NCBI GenBank assembly: GCA_001689445.1
Contig: LUJN01000004.1
Coordinates: forward strand, 30,216-94,215
Direction: 5' to 3'
From: Bacteroidales bacterium M3
Lineage (GTDB): Bacteria > Bacteroidota > Bacteroidia > Bacteroidales > Muribaculaceae
DNA length: 64,000 nt
In this document: piece by piece, positions 26,948 through 35,086 of the stretch
Position numbering within the stretch: the first letter of the stretch is position 1
Layout: every line of letters starts with the position of its first letter
Program-made: the position numbers and the translations under genes
The notes under the pieces: model-generated
What the model was told of the DNA's origin: nothing
Databases searched by the model: none
What the model saw: the letters and a program-made list of their open reading frames with translations, nothing else

Positions 26948-27025
26948 GTAGGGTCGCGACCTGTCGCGACCGCGACAACGCAATGCCCGAAACCATCGCG
27001 ACCGCGATAATGCGTGGTCGCGATG
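26948..27025. repeat. GTAGGG-type palindromic element with GGTCGCGACC core
   Basis: GTAGGG at 26948-26953 leads into the perfect palindrome GGTCGCGACC (26952-26961), and TCGCGACC/GGTCGCGA words recur up to about 27024. The core also occurs at 1192-1201. The inverted arms are less regular than at 16100 and 40536, suggesting decay. Confidence 0.55.
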
Positions 27026-27030
27026 TCGTC

Positions 27031-28668
27031 TCACGGCTCCCGCCAGTCGCCGTTGGCCTTGATAAGCTCGATGAGCTTCCCTATCGCCTCCGACGCGGGG
27101 ACGTTCTTCTCCACACACTCCTTCCCCTTGTAAAGGCTCACCTTGCCCGCTGCCGCGCCTACGTAGCCGTAGTCGGCATCGGCCATCTCGCCGGGACCGT
27201 TCACGATGCACCCCATCACGCCTATCTTCAGCCCGCGCAGGTGGGATGTCGCGGCCTTGATGTCGCGCACCGCCGTCTGTAGGTCAAACAGCGTGCGTCC
27301 GCAGCTCGGGCACGAGATATATTCCGTGCGCGTGATGCGCAGTCGCGCTGCCTGTAGGATGCCCAGTGACAGTCGTGCCCTCTCGCGGGGCGACATCTGC
27401 CGCGAGCGTATCCATATGCCATCGCGAAACCCGTTCATCAGCAGCGTCCCCATGTCGGCGGCCGCCTTTATCATCACCTCCTCGGCGGGGGTGTCGCCGT
27501 AGTCGATGCGCACGATGGCGGGGCGTGTGTCCCCCTCTGTCATCATCCTGTGCAGCTGTGCCTGTATGTCGCCCGTGACGTTGGGATGGGAACTCTCCAC
27601 GATTACTACGCCGTCGGGTAGCTTTCCCTCCTCAAAATCGGGGATACATCCCTCGTCATACTCTGCCGACGAGCCATCCACCACCACTACGGGCAGATTC
27701 TCCCCGCCGACATTCTCCACTGCTATGGAGTGTCGCCGCGCGGGGGTTATAGGGTCATATCCCGGGGCTGTCTCCCCCTCGATGGCGGGTGCGTCGGCGC
27801 GTGTCGCGATATAGTCGGCGAGTGTTGCCGCCACGGGCACTTCACGCTCCGGCTCCTCGCTCAGCGACACGCGTATGGTGTCGCCTACACCCTCGGCGAG
27901 CAGTGCGCCGATGCCGACCGCCGACTTCACGCGCCCGTCCTCGCCGTCGCCGGCCTCGGTGACGCCCAGGTGCAGCGGGAAGTCCATTCCCTCTGCCTCC
28001 ATCGCCCTGACGAGACGTCTCACTGTTTCTACCATGATGACAGTGTTGGAGGCTTTTATCGAGATGATGACATCCATGAATCCGTGAGCCACGCACACGC
28101 GCAGGAACTCCATCGCGCTCTCCACCATCCCCGCCGGCGTGTCGCCGTAGCGGCTCATGATGCGGTCGCTCAGCGACCCGTGGTTCACGCCGATGCGTAT
28201 CGCCGTGCCGTGCTGGCGGCACAGGTCGAGAAACGGCACGAGCGTTTCCTCGATTTTCTTTATCTCGGCGGCATACTCCTCGTCGGTGTAGCTCAACGCG
28301 CGGAATGTGCGTCCGGGGTCAACGAAGTTGCCGGGGTTGATGCGCACTTTCTCCACCCTCTCGGCGGCGGCAAACGCCGCGCGGGGGTTGAAGTGTATGT
28401 CGGCCACGAGCGGCACGGTGTACCCCTCGCTCCGCAGTCGCTCGCGGATGACGCCGAGGTTCTCGGCCTCGCGCACTCCCTGTGCGGTGAGACGCACATA
28501 AGACGCGCCGGCGTCGGCGATGCGCTTGCACTGTTCCACCGACCCCTCTGTGTCGAGGGTAGAGGTCGAGGTCATCGACTGTAGCCGTATGGGGTTGTTC
28601 CCCCCTAAGGGGACGCCTCCGATGTTGACCTCGCGCGAGGAGCGGCGGCGGTAGTCAAATGCTCCCAT
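27031..28668 (-). CDS. ispG: 4-hydroxy-3-methylbut-2-enyl diphosphate synthase (flavodoxin), long Bacteroidota type
   Basis: IspG makes HMBPP in the MEP isoprenoid pathway. The 545-residue protein has the N-terminal TIM barrel (PIRLQSMTSTSTLDTEGSVEQ, LVADIHFNP, KVRINPGN, IGVNHGSLS), a large inserted domain of about 150 residues, and the C-terminal 4Fe-4S part with CPSCGRTLFDL and GCIVNGPGEMADADYGYVG. The inserted domain is characteristic of plant and Bacteroidota IspG. The length is at the short end for this group. It overlaps purE by one base. Confidence 0.95.
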   Translation of the reverse strand: MGAFDYRRRSSREVNIGGVPLGGNNPIRLQSMTSTSTLDTEGSVEQCKRIADAGASYVRLTAQGVREAENLGVIRERLRSEGYTVPLVADIHFNPRAAFAAAERVEKVRINPGNFVDPGRTFRALSYTDEEYAAEIKKIEETLVPFLDLCRQHGTAIRIGVNHGSLSDRIMSRYGDTPAGMVESAMEFLRVCVAHGFMDVIISIKASNTVIMVETVRRLVRAMEAEGMDFPLHLGVTEAGDGEDGRVKSAVGIGALLAEGVGDTIRVSLSEEPEREVPVAATLADYIATRADAPAIEGETAPGYDPITPARRHSIAVENVGGENLPVVVVDGSSAEYDEGCIPDFEEGKLPDGVVIVESSHPNVTGDIQAQLHRMMTEGDTRPAIVRIDYGDTPAEEVMIKAAADMGTLLMNGFRDGIWIRSRQMSPRERARLSLGILQAARLRITRTEYISCPSCGRTLFDLQTAVRDIKAATSHLRGLKIGVMGCIVNGPGEMADADYGYVGAAAGKVSLYKGKECVEKNVPASEAIGKLIELIKANGDWREP

Positions 28669-29174
28669 CAGTTGGTCTTGAACTTGTATTTTACCTCTTT
28701 GAGGTCGTTGTTGGCTTTGACTATCTTTTGTGACAGCCCGCTTTTGTAGGCGGCGAGCTTTTCGGCTATTCCCTTGTCGGTCAGCGCGAGTGTCTGCACG
28801 GCAAGGATGGCGGCGTTCAGTCCGCCGTTGATGCCGACGGTGGCGACGGGTATACCCGGAGGCATCTGCACGATGGCAAGCAGTGCGTCCATGCCGTCGA
28901 GGGTCGACGCGATGGGCACGCCTATCACCGGCAGGGTGGTCATCGACGCTATCACCCCGGGCAGCGCGGCGGCCATCCCGGCGGCGGCGATTATCACCTT
29001 GATGCCGCGCCCCTCGGCGTTGGTGGCAAACTCCTCCACCTCGCGCGGTGTGCGGTGGGCCGAAAGGGCGTTCATCTCAAACGGTATCTCGAAGTCGTCA
29101 AGCAGCTTGGCTGCCTTCTCGAGGATGGGCAGGTCTGATGTGCTGCCCATGATTATGCTTACAAGCGGTGTCAT
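28668..29174 (-). CDS. purE: N5-carboxyaminoimidazole ribonucleotide mutase
   Basis: The 168-residue PurE moves the carboxyl group of N5-CAIR to make CAIR in purine synthesis. It has the signature IIMGSTSDLPILEKAA, ALSAHRTPREV (catalytic His), IIAAAGMAAALPG and VPIASTLDGMDALL. Length is normal. The stop overlaps the ispG start (TGATG), and the gene is preceded by a small membrane protein gene at 33 bp. No purK is adjacent. Confidence 0.95.
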   Translation of the reverse strand: MTPLVSIIMGSTSDLPILEKAAKLLDDFEIPFEMNALSAHRTPREVEEFATNAEGRGIKVIIAAAGMAAALPGVIASMTTLPVIGVPIASTLDGMDALLAIVQMPPGIPVATVGINGGLNAAILAVQTLALTDKGIAEKLAAYKSGLSQKIVKANNDLKEVKYKFKTN

Positions 29175-29207
29175 AGCTTATCGGTTTATTGTTTGTTATG
29201 GATTTTT

Positions 29208-29816
29208 TCAATGTATCATCGTGAACAGCAGCACGCACGCCAGCCCGTTGGCCGTGCCGGCCATAACCTGCCAGAAGGTGTGCCGCCCGAGGATGATGCG
29301 CGATGTCCCCAGGATGCCGGTCAGCAGTATGGAGATGTACACCATCGGCATGATGTCAAACACGTTCAGGTGGTCGAGCATGATGCGTATCGTAAGGGCT
29401 GTAAGCCCCCCCATAGCGGCGGCGTGCGCGCTTATCTTCCACCATATGTTGACGATGCACGATACGACGGCTGCCGCCGCGCCTCCGACAAAGAACATGT
29501 CGAGCCACAGCGGCGCGTGGATGCGCCACATGTAGAACCCGCACGCGAGGTAGCACAGAGCCGTCACCACGTAGGGCACATACCGCTCGTTACGGTTGTT
29601 AAGCCCCGGGTCGGAGACTTTGCCCAGGCGGTATAGGGCGAATATGATGGCGCAGGGGATGACGCAGGTGATGATGGCCGTCACCCCCACCACCGTCCAC
29701 CGCGTGGACGCGGGCAGGAAAAACAGCACAGTGTACCACAGCGCGACAATCACCGAGTAGGTCGGCACAAATATCGGGCTGAGCAGGTGTGAGAAAAATC
29801 GTGCTATGCTATACAT
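29208..29816 (-). CDS. PAP2-like membrane protein with altered catalytic motifs
   Basis: The 202-residue protein has five or six membrane segments. The region WKISAHAAAMGG sits where PAP2 phosphatases have PSGH, and SRIILGRHTFWQVMAG resembles motif three (SR-x5-H-x3-D), with Gln in place of the final Asp. The first motif (K-x6-RP) is not clear; NRNERYVPY is in its place. It may be a lipid phosphatase relative in a Bacteroidota-specific subfamily with changed chemistry. It lies between rpoN and purE on the same strand. Confidence 0.6.
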   Translation of the reverse strand: MYSIARFFSHLLSPIFVPTYSVIVALWYTVLFFLPASTRWTVVGVTAIITCVIPCAIIFALYRLGKVSDPGLNNRNERYVPYVVTALCYLACGFYMWRIHAPLWLDMFFVGGAAAAVVSCIVNIWWKISAHAAAMGGLTALTIRIMLDHLNVFDIMPMVYISILLTGILGTSRIILGRHTFWQVMAGTANGLACVLLFTMIH

Positions 29817-29838
29817 GGTCTATCGTATATTGGCGTTC

Positions 29839-31272
29839 CTATAATTCTTTTCGCAGCCGTGCCACAGGCAGCCCGGCCTTTTCGCGGTATTTGGCCACGG
29901 TGCGCCGGGCGATGTCGTAGCCCCGCTCGGCGAGTATGGCCGTTATGGCTTCGTCGCTCAGGGGGCGGTCTTTCGGCTCCGAACCGATAATCTCCTTTAT
30001 GGCGGCCATTATCTCGTGCGATGATGTGTCGTCATCCTCCTTGGGTCGTTCGTTGAAGAAGTATTTCAGCGGATAGACGCCCCGCGCCGTGGTGACATAT
30101 TTACCCGCCGTGGCGCGTGATATGACCGATAGGTCATATCCCGTCAGGGCGGCCACGTCTTTCAGTATCATCGGGCGCAGCCGTGTCTCGTCGTCGGTGA
30201 GGAAGAAGTCCCGCTGTAGCTCCACGATGGCTTTCATCACCCTGTAGAGGGTCTCTTGTCTCATTTTCAGTACTTTGATAAATGAGGCTGCCTCGTCATG
30301 CTTCTGCTTGATAAATGCCTGGGCCTCGCGCTGTGCGCGGCTCTGCGTGCCGATGTTGCGCGGGTCGGGGACAAAGCTTTCCTCGATTTGCAGCTCGGGG
30401 ATATTGTTGAGCAGCGACAGGGTGATGGTGTCCCCGTCGGTCTCGACATTGAAGTCGGGGATGATATGGCGTGTGCGGTCATCCTCCCCCCCTCCCGCGA
30501 GCAGGCCGCCGGGCTTGGGGTTGAGGGTGCGTATCTCCTCTATGGCCGCGCGCAGTGCCTGCGGCGTTATGCCGAGGGCTGACGCGAGACGGTCATAATG
30601 CTTTTTTGAGAACAGGTCAAAGTAGTGGGCCACTATCTCTATTGCGGTGCGTGTCTCCACGGTGGCGGGACGCCGTCGCAGTTGCAGCAGCAGGCAGTCG
30701 CGCAGGTCCACTGCGCCGATTCCTGCTGGTTCGAGCGACCTCACGGTCTCCAATGCGTCCCTCACCTCCTCGGTTGTGGCGTCGATTCCCTCGCGGAACG
30801 CAAGGTCGTCGGCGATGGAACTTGCCGTGCGGGTCAGGTAGCCGTTGTCATCGAGGTTGCCGACGATGTACTCCGCTATGGCGCGTTTCTTCTCGGGAAG
30901 GTCAAGTTCCGACAGCTGCGATGTCAGGCTCTCGATGAGGTTTTCCCCGGATGCCACCGCCACAGGCTCGTAGTACGTGTCATCCGCGCTGTGGTTGCGG
31001 GCCTCCAGTCGGTAGGATGGGGTCTCGTCCTCGTTGGGGTAGTCGGCGAGACGCATCTCCTCCGCGCTCTCGCTGTAGGAATCCTCCTCCCCCTCGGCGG
31101 CGTTGTCCCCGTGGTCGCTCACCTCAAGTGCCGGATTTTCATCAACGGCACGCCGCACCTCATCCTCTACCTCAGGCCCCGTCATCTCAAGCATCTTGAC
31201 AAACTGGACCTGCATGGGGGTGAGACGCTGTTGCAGACGCAACTCCTGTGACTGTCTGAGCGATTCTTCCAT
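29839..31272 (-). CDS. rpoN: RNA polymerase sigma-54 factor
   Basis: The 477-residue protein begins with the Gln-rich activator-interacting region LRLQQRLTPMQVQFVKMLEM and continues with the core-binding domain and a HTH. It ends in the RpoN box ARRTVAKYREKAGLP that reads the -24 promoter element. It directs transcription that needs AAA+ enhancer-binding proteins. A TAATTTTG -7 box at 31303-31296 is a likely promoter. The acidic linker after region I (DHGDNAAEGEEDSYSESAEE) is long but normal for Bacteroidota. Confidence 0.95.
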   Translation of the reverse strand: MEESLRQSQELRLQQRLTPMQVQFVKMLEMTGPEVEDEVRRAVDENPALEVSDHGDNAAEGEEDSYSESAEEMRLADYPNEDETPSYRLEARNHSADDTYYEPVAVASGENLIESLTSQLSELDLPEKKRAIAEYIVGNLDDNGYLTRTASSIADDLAFREGIDATTEEVRDALETVRSLEPAGIGAVDLRDCLLLQLRRRPATVETRTAIEIVAHYFDLFSKKHYDRLASALGITPQALRAAIEEIRTLNPKPGGLLAGGGEDDRTRHIIPDFNVETDGDTITLSLLNNIPELQIEESFVPDPRNIGTQSRAQREAQAFIKQKHDEAASFIKVLKMRQETLYRVMKAIVELQRDFFLTDDETRLRPMILKDVAALTGYDLSVISRATAGKYVTTARGVYPLKYFFNERPKEDDDTSSHEIMAAIKEIIGSEPKDRPLSDEAITAILAERGYDIARRTVAKYREKAGLPVARLRKEL

Positions 31273-31295
31273 GCCGTTATCTATCCTTCAAACTA

Positions 31296-31303
31296 CAAAA
31301 TTA
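31296..31303 (-). promoter_or_regulatory. -7 box of rpoN
   Basis: TAATTTTG on the minus strand, 24 bp upstream of the ATG; no clear -33 partner. Confidence 0.45.
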
Positions 31304-31378
31304 GTCAAAACCTCTTACAATCTAACACCCCACTCCCCAAAAAGTCATCTCCCCACCCCAAAATTCCCCACTCTTTAT

Positions 31379-31410
31379 AAGGCTTATTAGCCCTATTTGA
31401 CCTATTCCCC
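31379..31410. repeat. TTATTAGCCCTATT-type repeat, copy 1
   Basis: A 19-bp stretch at 31379-31397 (AAGGCTTATTAGCCCTATT) is identical to 34515-34533. It is followed by further CCTATT words. It lies between rpoN and ribD, outside genes. Confidence 0.7.
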
Positions 31411-31413
31411 CTA

Positions 31414-32433
31414 TTACTCCCCCCTCCGATAAGTCTCAATAACCCTCCCGTCAATGGTGACACTCGACCTCGGCGCCGCGTCAAGCCGCGGGGCCTTCAC
31501 CCCGCCGCCGAGCTTGAACGGCGCGGTCTCCACCCGCGCCTCGTCCCACAGCCCGTGGTCGATAAACTGTTGCAGCAGGTTCGCCCCACCCTCGACCAAT
31601 ACGGAGTTTGCCCCCCAGAGCATCAGCCCGTTCTTGGCGAGAGCGGCTACTGTCTCCTCAAAGGATTCCGTAACCCCGTCGCCTATGCCGGGCAGACACA
31701 GTGGCACATGACGCGAGCCGGTGCTGTGCGGGATGTCGAGCGTGTGAGTGAATATAGCGGGGTAGGGGTCATTCCCCGGCCACAGCCGCGTCGTCAACGA
31801 CGGCCGGTCGCGGCGCATGGTATTGGCCCCCACGATTATCATGTCGTTGGTAGCACGAAGACGATGGGCGAGCATCGCCGTGACTGGGGTGGAGAACTTC
31901 ACCGCCTCCCCGTCATCGGGACGGTCGCTGTCGATATATCCGTCGGCACTTTGTGCCCATTTGAGCGTGATATACGGGCGATGGAGCGTGTGGGCGGTGA
32001 CAAACTTGCGGTTAAGCTCCTTGCACACCTCCTCCAAAACTCCCGTCACTACCTCCACACCTGCATCGCGCAGCATGGCGACGCCTCGCCCGGCCACCTT
32101 CTCGTTGGGGTCTTTCATCCCTATCACCACACGTGGAATGCCGCTGTCGATGATGAGCTTGGCACACGGCGGCGTCTTCCCGTAGTGGGAGCACGGCTCA
32201 AGGGTGACGTATATAGTCGACCGCGACAGCACACCCTTATCCCTGACCGAGGCAATGGCATTTACCTCCGCATGCCCCTCGCCAAACCGCCGGTGAAACC
32301 CCTCGCCAACAATCATCCCGTCACACACCACAACCGCCCCCACCATCGGGTTGGGCGACGTGTCATACCGTCCCGCGCGCGCCAACTGCAACGCCCGCCG
32401 CATATATCTGCAATCCTCCTCATTTAATTCCAT
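31414..32433 (-). CDS. ribD: Bifunctional riboflavin deaminase/reductase
   Basis: RibD carries out deamination and reduction of the pyrimidine intermediate of riboflavin synthesis. The N-terminal zinc deaminase has HAEVNAI and PCSHYGKTPPC. The C-terminal reductase has TLKWAQSADGYI and VLVEGGANLLQQF. The start at 32433 (MELNEEDCRYMRRAL) is preferred over a TTG at 32457, which would overlap the preceding nuclease gene. Length is about 340 residues, normal. It ends next to repeat copy 1 and lies downstream of the accessory DUF1016 gene on the same strand. Confidence 0.94.
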   Translation of the reverse strand: MELNEEDCRYMRRALQLARAGRYDTSPNPMVGAVVVCDGMIVGEGFHRRFGEGHAEVNAIASVRDKGVLSRSTIYVTLEPCSHYGKTPPCAKLIIDSGIPRVVIGMKDPNEKVAGRGVAMLRDAGVEVVTGVLEEVCKELNRKFVTAHTLHRPYITLKWAQSADGYIDSDRPDDGEAVKFSTPVTAMLAHRLRATNDMIIVGANTMRRDRPSLTTRLWPGNDPYPAIFTHTLDIPHSTGSRHVPLCLPGIGDGVTESFEETVAALAKNGLMLWGANSVLVEGGANLLQQFIDHGLWDEARVETAPFKLGGGVKAPRLDAAPRSSVTIDGRVIETYRRGE

Positions 32434-32453
32434 GTCTGATAAATATTTGATAA

Positions 32454-33524
32454 TCAATGATTCTCTTTTAGATAGAATATTGCCTTCTGACGTTCTATCT
32501 CATTGCGTAATTGTTCCGGTGTAGGCATGTATAGCATGTATCTTGATGCAAACAAATGGTCATTGTCATGTAACACCGAGTATCGGGCGATATCCTCATC
32601 CGTGTCCTCGCAAAGTACTATGCCGATTGTTGGATTGTCGCCGTCGGTACGTTTAAGTTCGTCATACATCCTTACATACATATCCATCTGCCCCACGTCC
32701 TGATGGGTGATTTTGGATGTCTTGAGGTCTATCAGGACGAAAGATTTCAGAATATAGTTGTAGAATACGAGATCGATGTAATAATCCTCCTTTTCAGTGT
32801 GTATATGCTGTTGGCGTGCGACAAATGCAAACCCTTTCCCCAACTCAAGGATAAACTTTTCAAGATTGGTGATTATGGCTTGCTCCAGTTCCGACTCATG
32901 AAAGGATGTATCGGCTGTGAAACCAAGAAATTCACCTATCACCGGATTCTTTATAAACTCTGTCGGGTCGGGGGATTGAGGTTGGGATACCTTTTGGAGC
33001 ATCTCATGCTCCATTAAATCCTTGCGTTGGGAGATGAGCATCCTGTGATAATACTGTGAGCTGATGTTGCGTTGGAGAGTCCTCACACTCCACGTCTGCT
33101 CCTTGGCTTCCTTCTCGTACCACTCTCGGGCTGAGGTATCATTTTCCTGTAAGAGTGTACGATAATGAGTCCAAGAGAGTAATCCGGCAGATTGTGTACT
33201 CAGTGAGTACACAATTGTACCATTATGCTCAATAGGAATGAACAAACCTTGCTTTTGACGATAGAAATTCAAGTAATTATATAGGTCTCGTCGTGAAAAT
33301 CCTTTCCCGTATATGGACGTAAGGCGTTTGCTGAGGTTGACAATGAGGTTTAACCCATACTCGGCTCTATTTAGATGCATCAGTTCATCGTGGTCAATAA
33401 TCCTGCCCAGTTGCCAATTCCTGAGCACAAGTTCATGATTTACGTGTCGATAGGCATTTTCTCGGGCTGTTTCAATTATGCCGCAGGCCTCGGAGAGAAG
33501 TCTATTATTTTGTAGCCCGTCCAT
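32454..33524 (-). CDS. DUF1016/YhcG-family PD-(D/E)XK nuclease
   Basis: The 356-residue protein has the N-terminal DUF1016 helical part (ELVLRNWQLGRIIDHDEL, KGFSRRDLYNYLNFYR) and a C-terminal nuclease core with YYIDLVFYNYILKSFVLIDLKT, matching the D...(D/E)-x-K arrangement with IDLK at the active site. The family is widespread in mobile DNA and has been linked to nuclease or homing-like roles; the cellular role is unknown. The gene is AT-rich compared with ribD and sits between two copies of the TTATTAGCCC repeat. No methylase or specificity gene accompanies it. Confidence 0.9.
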   Translation of the reverse strand: MDGLQNNRLLSEACGIIETARENAYRHVNHELVLRNWQLGRIIDHDELMHLNRAEYGLNLIVNLSKRLTSIYGKGFSRRDLYNYLNFYRQKQGLFIPIEHNGTIVYSLSTQSAGLLSWTHYRTLLQENDTSAREWYEKEAKEQTWSVRTLQRNISSQYYHRMLISQRKDLMEHEMLQKVSQPQSPDPTEFIKNPVIGEFLGFTADTSFHESELEQAIITNLEKFILELGKGFAFVARQQHIHTEKEDYYIDLVFYNYILKSFVLIDLKTSKITHQDVGQMDMYVRMYDELKRTDGDNPTIGIVLCEDTDEDIARYSVLHDNDHLFASRYMLYMPTPEQLRNEIERQKAIFYLKENH

Positions 33525-33566
33525 TGATATCTGTTTTAGGAAAATAAGTATTGCTTATGCCAACTG

Positions 33567-33574
33567 CAAAATTA
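33567..33574 (-). promoter_or_regulatory. -7 box of the DUF1016 gene
   Basis: TAATTTTG on the minus strand, 43 bp before the ATG. An ATTG-like -33 element is about 19 nt upstream. Confidence 0.5.
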
Positions 33575-33650
33575 TGAATTTATTTTTTAGTTGCAATCGG
33601 CACAAGATAAACTTATCAATGTATTGGCAGCTCGTCCTCTCTCCGCCCTA

Positions 33651-33690
33651 TCTGTCTTATCCGCCCTATTAGCCCTATTAGCCTTATCCC
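33651..33690. repeat. TTATTAGCCC-type repeat, copy 2
   Basis: 33656-33678 is a 23-bp exact match, in the same orientation, to 34537-34559. It is made of CTTAT and CCCTATTAG words. Confidence 0.8.
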
Positions 33691-33756
33691 CCCTTAAACC
33701 CCAAGCCCTCAAAAAGAAAAACGACAAGACCATCATCCCTCCATCCCCGCCTCCCC

Positions 33757-33764
33757 TACATTTG
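33757..33764 (+). promoter_or_regulatory. -7 box upstream of the terminase-like ORF
   Basis: TACATTTG matches TAnnTTTG and lies only 7 bp before the ATG at 33772. Either the mRNA is nearly leaderless or translation starts further in, for example at 33862. Confidence 0.35.
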
Positions 33765-33771
33765 CAATTTG

Positions 33772-34617
33772 ATGACAACCCTCTTCCCGATATCCACCAG
33801 GCCCCGTCCCGTAGTTCTCCCAAACTACCTCTACGGCTTCGCGTCATGGTACAGTCGTACAATGGGATTTCCGCTTGCCGTGCGCCATAGCCATATGATA
33901 GGGGAGCTTGAGCGGTTACGCCTTTCCTCTACAGGCTGCGGGCGATTTGCCGGTGGAAATGATATGGGTATGCGGGTCATAATCGAGGATTCCGACCCCG
34001 ATAACAGCGGAATAGCCGACATCCTTTCCCTTTACATCTTTTGGCTTGGTACCCGTGTCCTCACCAATCGTCGCCCGCTGGTTTCCGACATCACCGCTTC
34101 CGCCGCCAAGCGCCATTTCCGGGAGCTTGATGCTACGGCACTTGCAATGCTCAATTCTAAGTTCGGCAAGCACGCGGCATTTGCATCAGGCCGTCGTCCC
34201 AACCTCATGCGCGGACAGTCCTGTGACATTGCCCTCATGCTCAATTGCCACCGTTACCCCCGCAAAGGCCCGTTTGCGTCCCGAGGTCACGACTTCTACC
34301 TCTATGGCGTCGACTACTTCAACGACCTCCTCCGCACAATCCTCCCGATGCTTCCCACACATCCCGAGAGCATCCTCATCATACACGGCAAGCCCAATCG
34401 CCGCATCACCGGCTTCCAGTCACTTCGCCTGCGGGCCCGTGCCGCCACCACCCCCTACACCCTCCTCACCCCGACAACTACCTCTCCCCCCATCTCCGCC
34501 CGCATAGTAATTAAAAGGCTTATTAGCCCTATTGAACTTATCCGCCCTATTAGCCCTATCCACCTTAAAGACACTAAACTTCTTATCCCCGCGCCGCCAA
34601 AAGCCAAAGTCGCATAA
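33772..34617 (+). CDS. Possible degenerate phage terminase-like protein
   Basis: The frame of about 281 residues is the only plus-strand gene in this block. Its layout weakly follows phage large terminases. MRVIIEDSDPDNSG sits where a KARQxGxS-type Walker A would be, followed by ILSLYIFWLGTRV, then ASAAKRHFREL and LMRGQSCDIALML. ESILIIHGKPNRRITGF sits where terminases have IxLESTANGxGNFF, and LRLRARA follows. The catalytic Lys and Glu positions are lost, so it would not work as a terminase. The last 40 residues read through repeat copy 3 (LISPI words), so the true end may be earlier. The start is uncertain. It may be a decayed prophage remnant or chance similarity. Confidence 0.35.
   Translation: MTTLFPISTRPRPVVLPNYLYGFASWYSRTMGFPLAVRHSHMIGELERLRLSSTGCGRFAGGNDMGMRVIIEDSDPDNSGIADILSLYIFWLGTRVLTNRRPLVSDITASAAKRHFRELDATALAMLNSKFGKHAAFASGRRPNLMRGQSCDIALMLNCHRYPRKGPFASRGHDFYLYGVDYFNDLLRTILPMLPTHPESILIIHGKPNRRITGFQSLRLRARAATTPYTLLTPTTTSPPISARIVIKRLISPIELIRPISPIHLKDTKLLIPAPPKAKVA
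34513..34562. repeat. TTATTAGCCC-type repeat, copy 3
   Basis: It contains the 19-bp match to copy 1 (34515-34533) and the 23-bp match to copy 2 (34537-34559). The three copies bracket the DUF1016 and terminase-like genes. Confidence 0.8.
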
Positions 34618-34678
34618 GCGGGAGCTGTCCCCGCCGCCAAAAGCGAAAAAGACAGCAAGAGCACCTTGAAATACTGTT

Positions 34679-35086
34679 TTATTCCCTCTCGGCGTCGGGT
34701 GTGTTGGGGCGGTCCGCGTCGACCGTCGCGGCATCCGCGGCGGTGACATCGCCGTAACGCTTGCTGTCGATGCGGCGTATGCCGCCACCGGCGTTGCCCG
34801 ACGTGCCGCTGTTGCTGCGCAGCATGTCGCCGCATATGGCGATGTCCCAGTCAGCGCGCTTTGCCCACTCGGCATCGGCCGCCGGGTCATTCTTTGCCGA
34901 CCGACCGACAACACTGTTTGATTCAAGCGATATGTAGGTCCACTCGGTGTCCGATATGCCCGAGACGGTCAGCTCGGTATCGTTGTCTGGAGCGTCTTTC
35001 CCGCCCTCCTCCTTGTCGTCGGCGCAGGAGGAAAGCATGGTTATGGTCGCCACGATGGCTATAGGCAATAAGAATATTCTTTTCAC
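34679..35086 (-). CDS. Short HmuY-like lipoprotein, probably truncated
   Basis: The 135-residue protein starts with GTG and has a lipoprotein signal (lipobox MLSSC, Cys about 21). It then has the HmuY pattern TEWTYISLESNSVVG, EWAKRADWDIAICGDMLRSNSG and a glycine-rich stretch. HmuY-family proteins of Bacteroidales bind heme at the cell surface and pass it to a TonB receptor. They are usually near 200 residues, so about the last third is missing. The C terminus is low in structure (TPDAERE), and the next DNA is the repeat-bearing accessory block. It overlaps the C1 protease stop by 4 bp (GTGA) and is the last gene of the locus. Confidence 0.65.
   Translation of the reverse strand: MKRIFLLPIAIVATITMLSSCADDKEEGGKDAPDNDTELTVSGISDTEWTYISLESNSVVGRSAKNDPAADAEWAKRADWDIAICGDMLRSNSGTSGNAGGGIRRIDSKRYGDVTAADAATVDADRPNTPDAERE

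Noticed and set aside
27730..28584. Long open frame antisense to ispG
   Set aside because: It is covered by a clear IspG on the other strand; composition is that of a GC-rich shadow frame.
32454..33524. Part of a type I restriction-modification system
   Set aside because: DUF1016 proteins can be linked to such systems, but no hsdM, hsdS or hsdR gene is adjacent.
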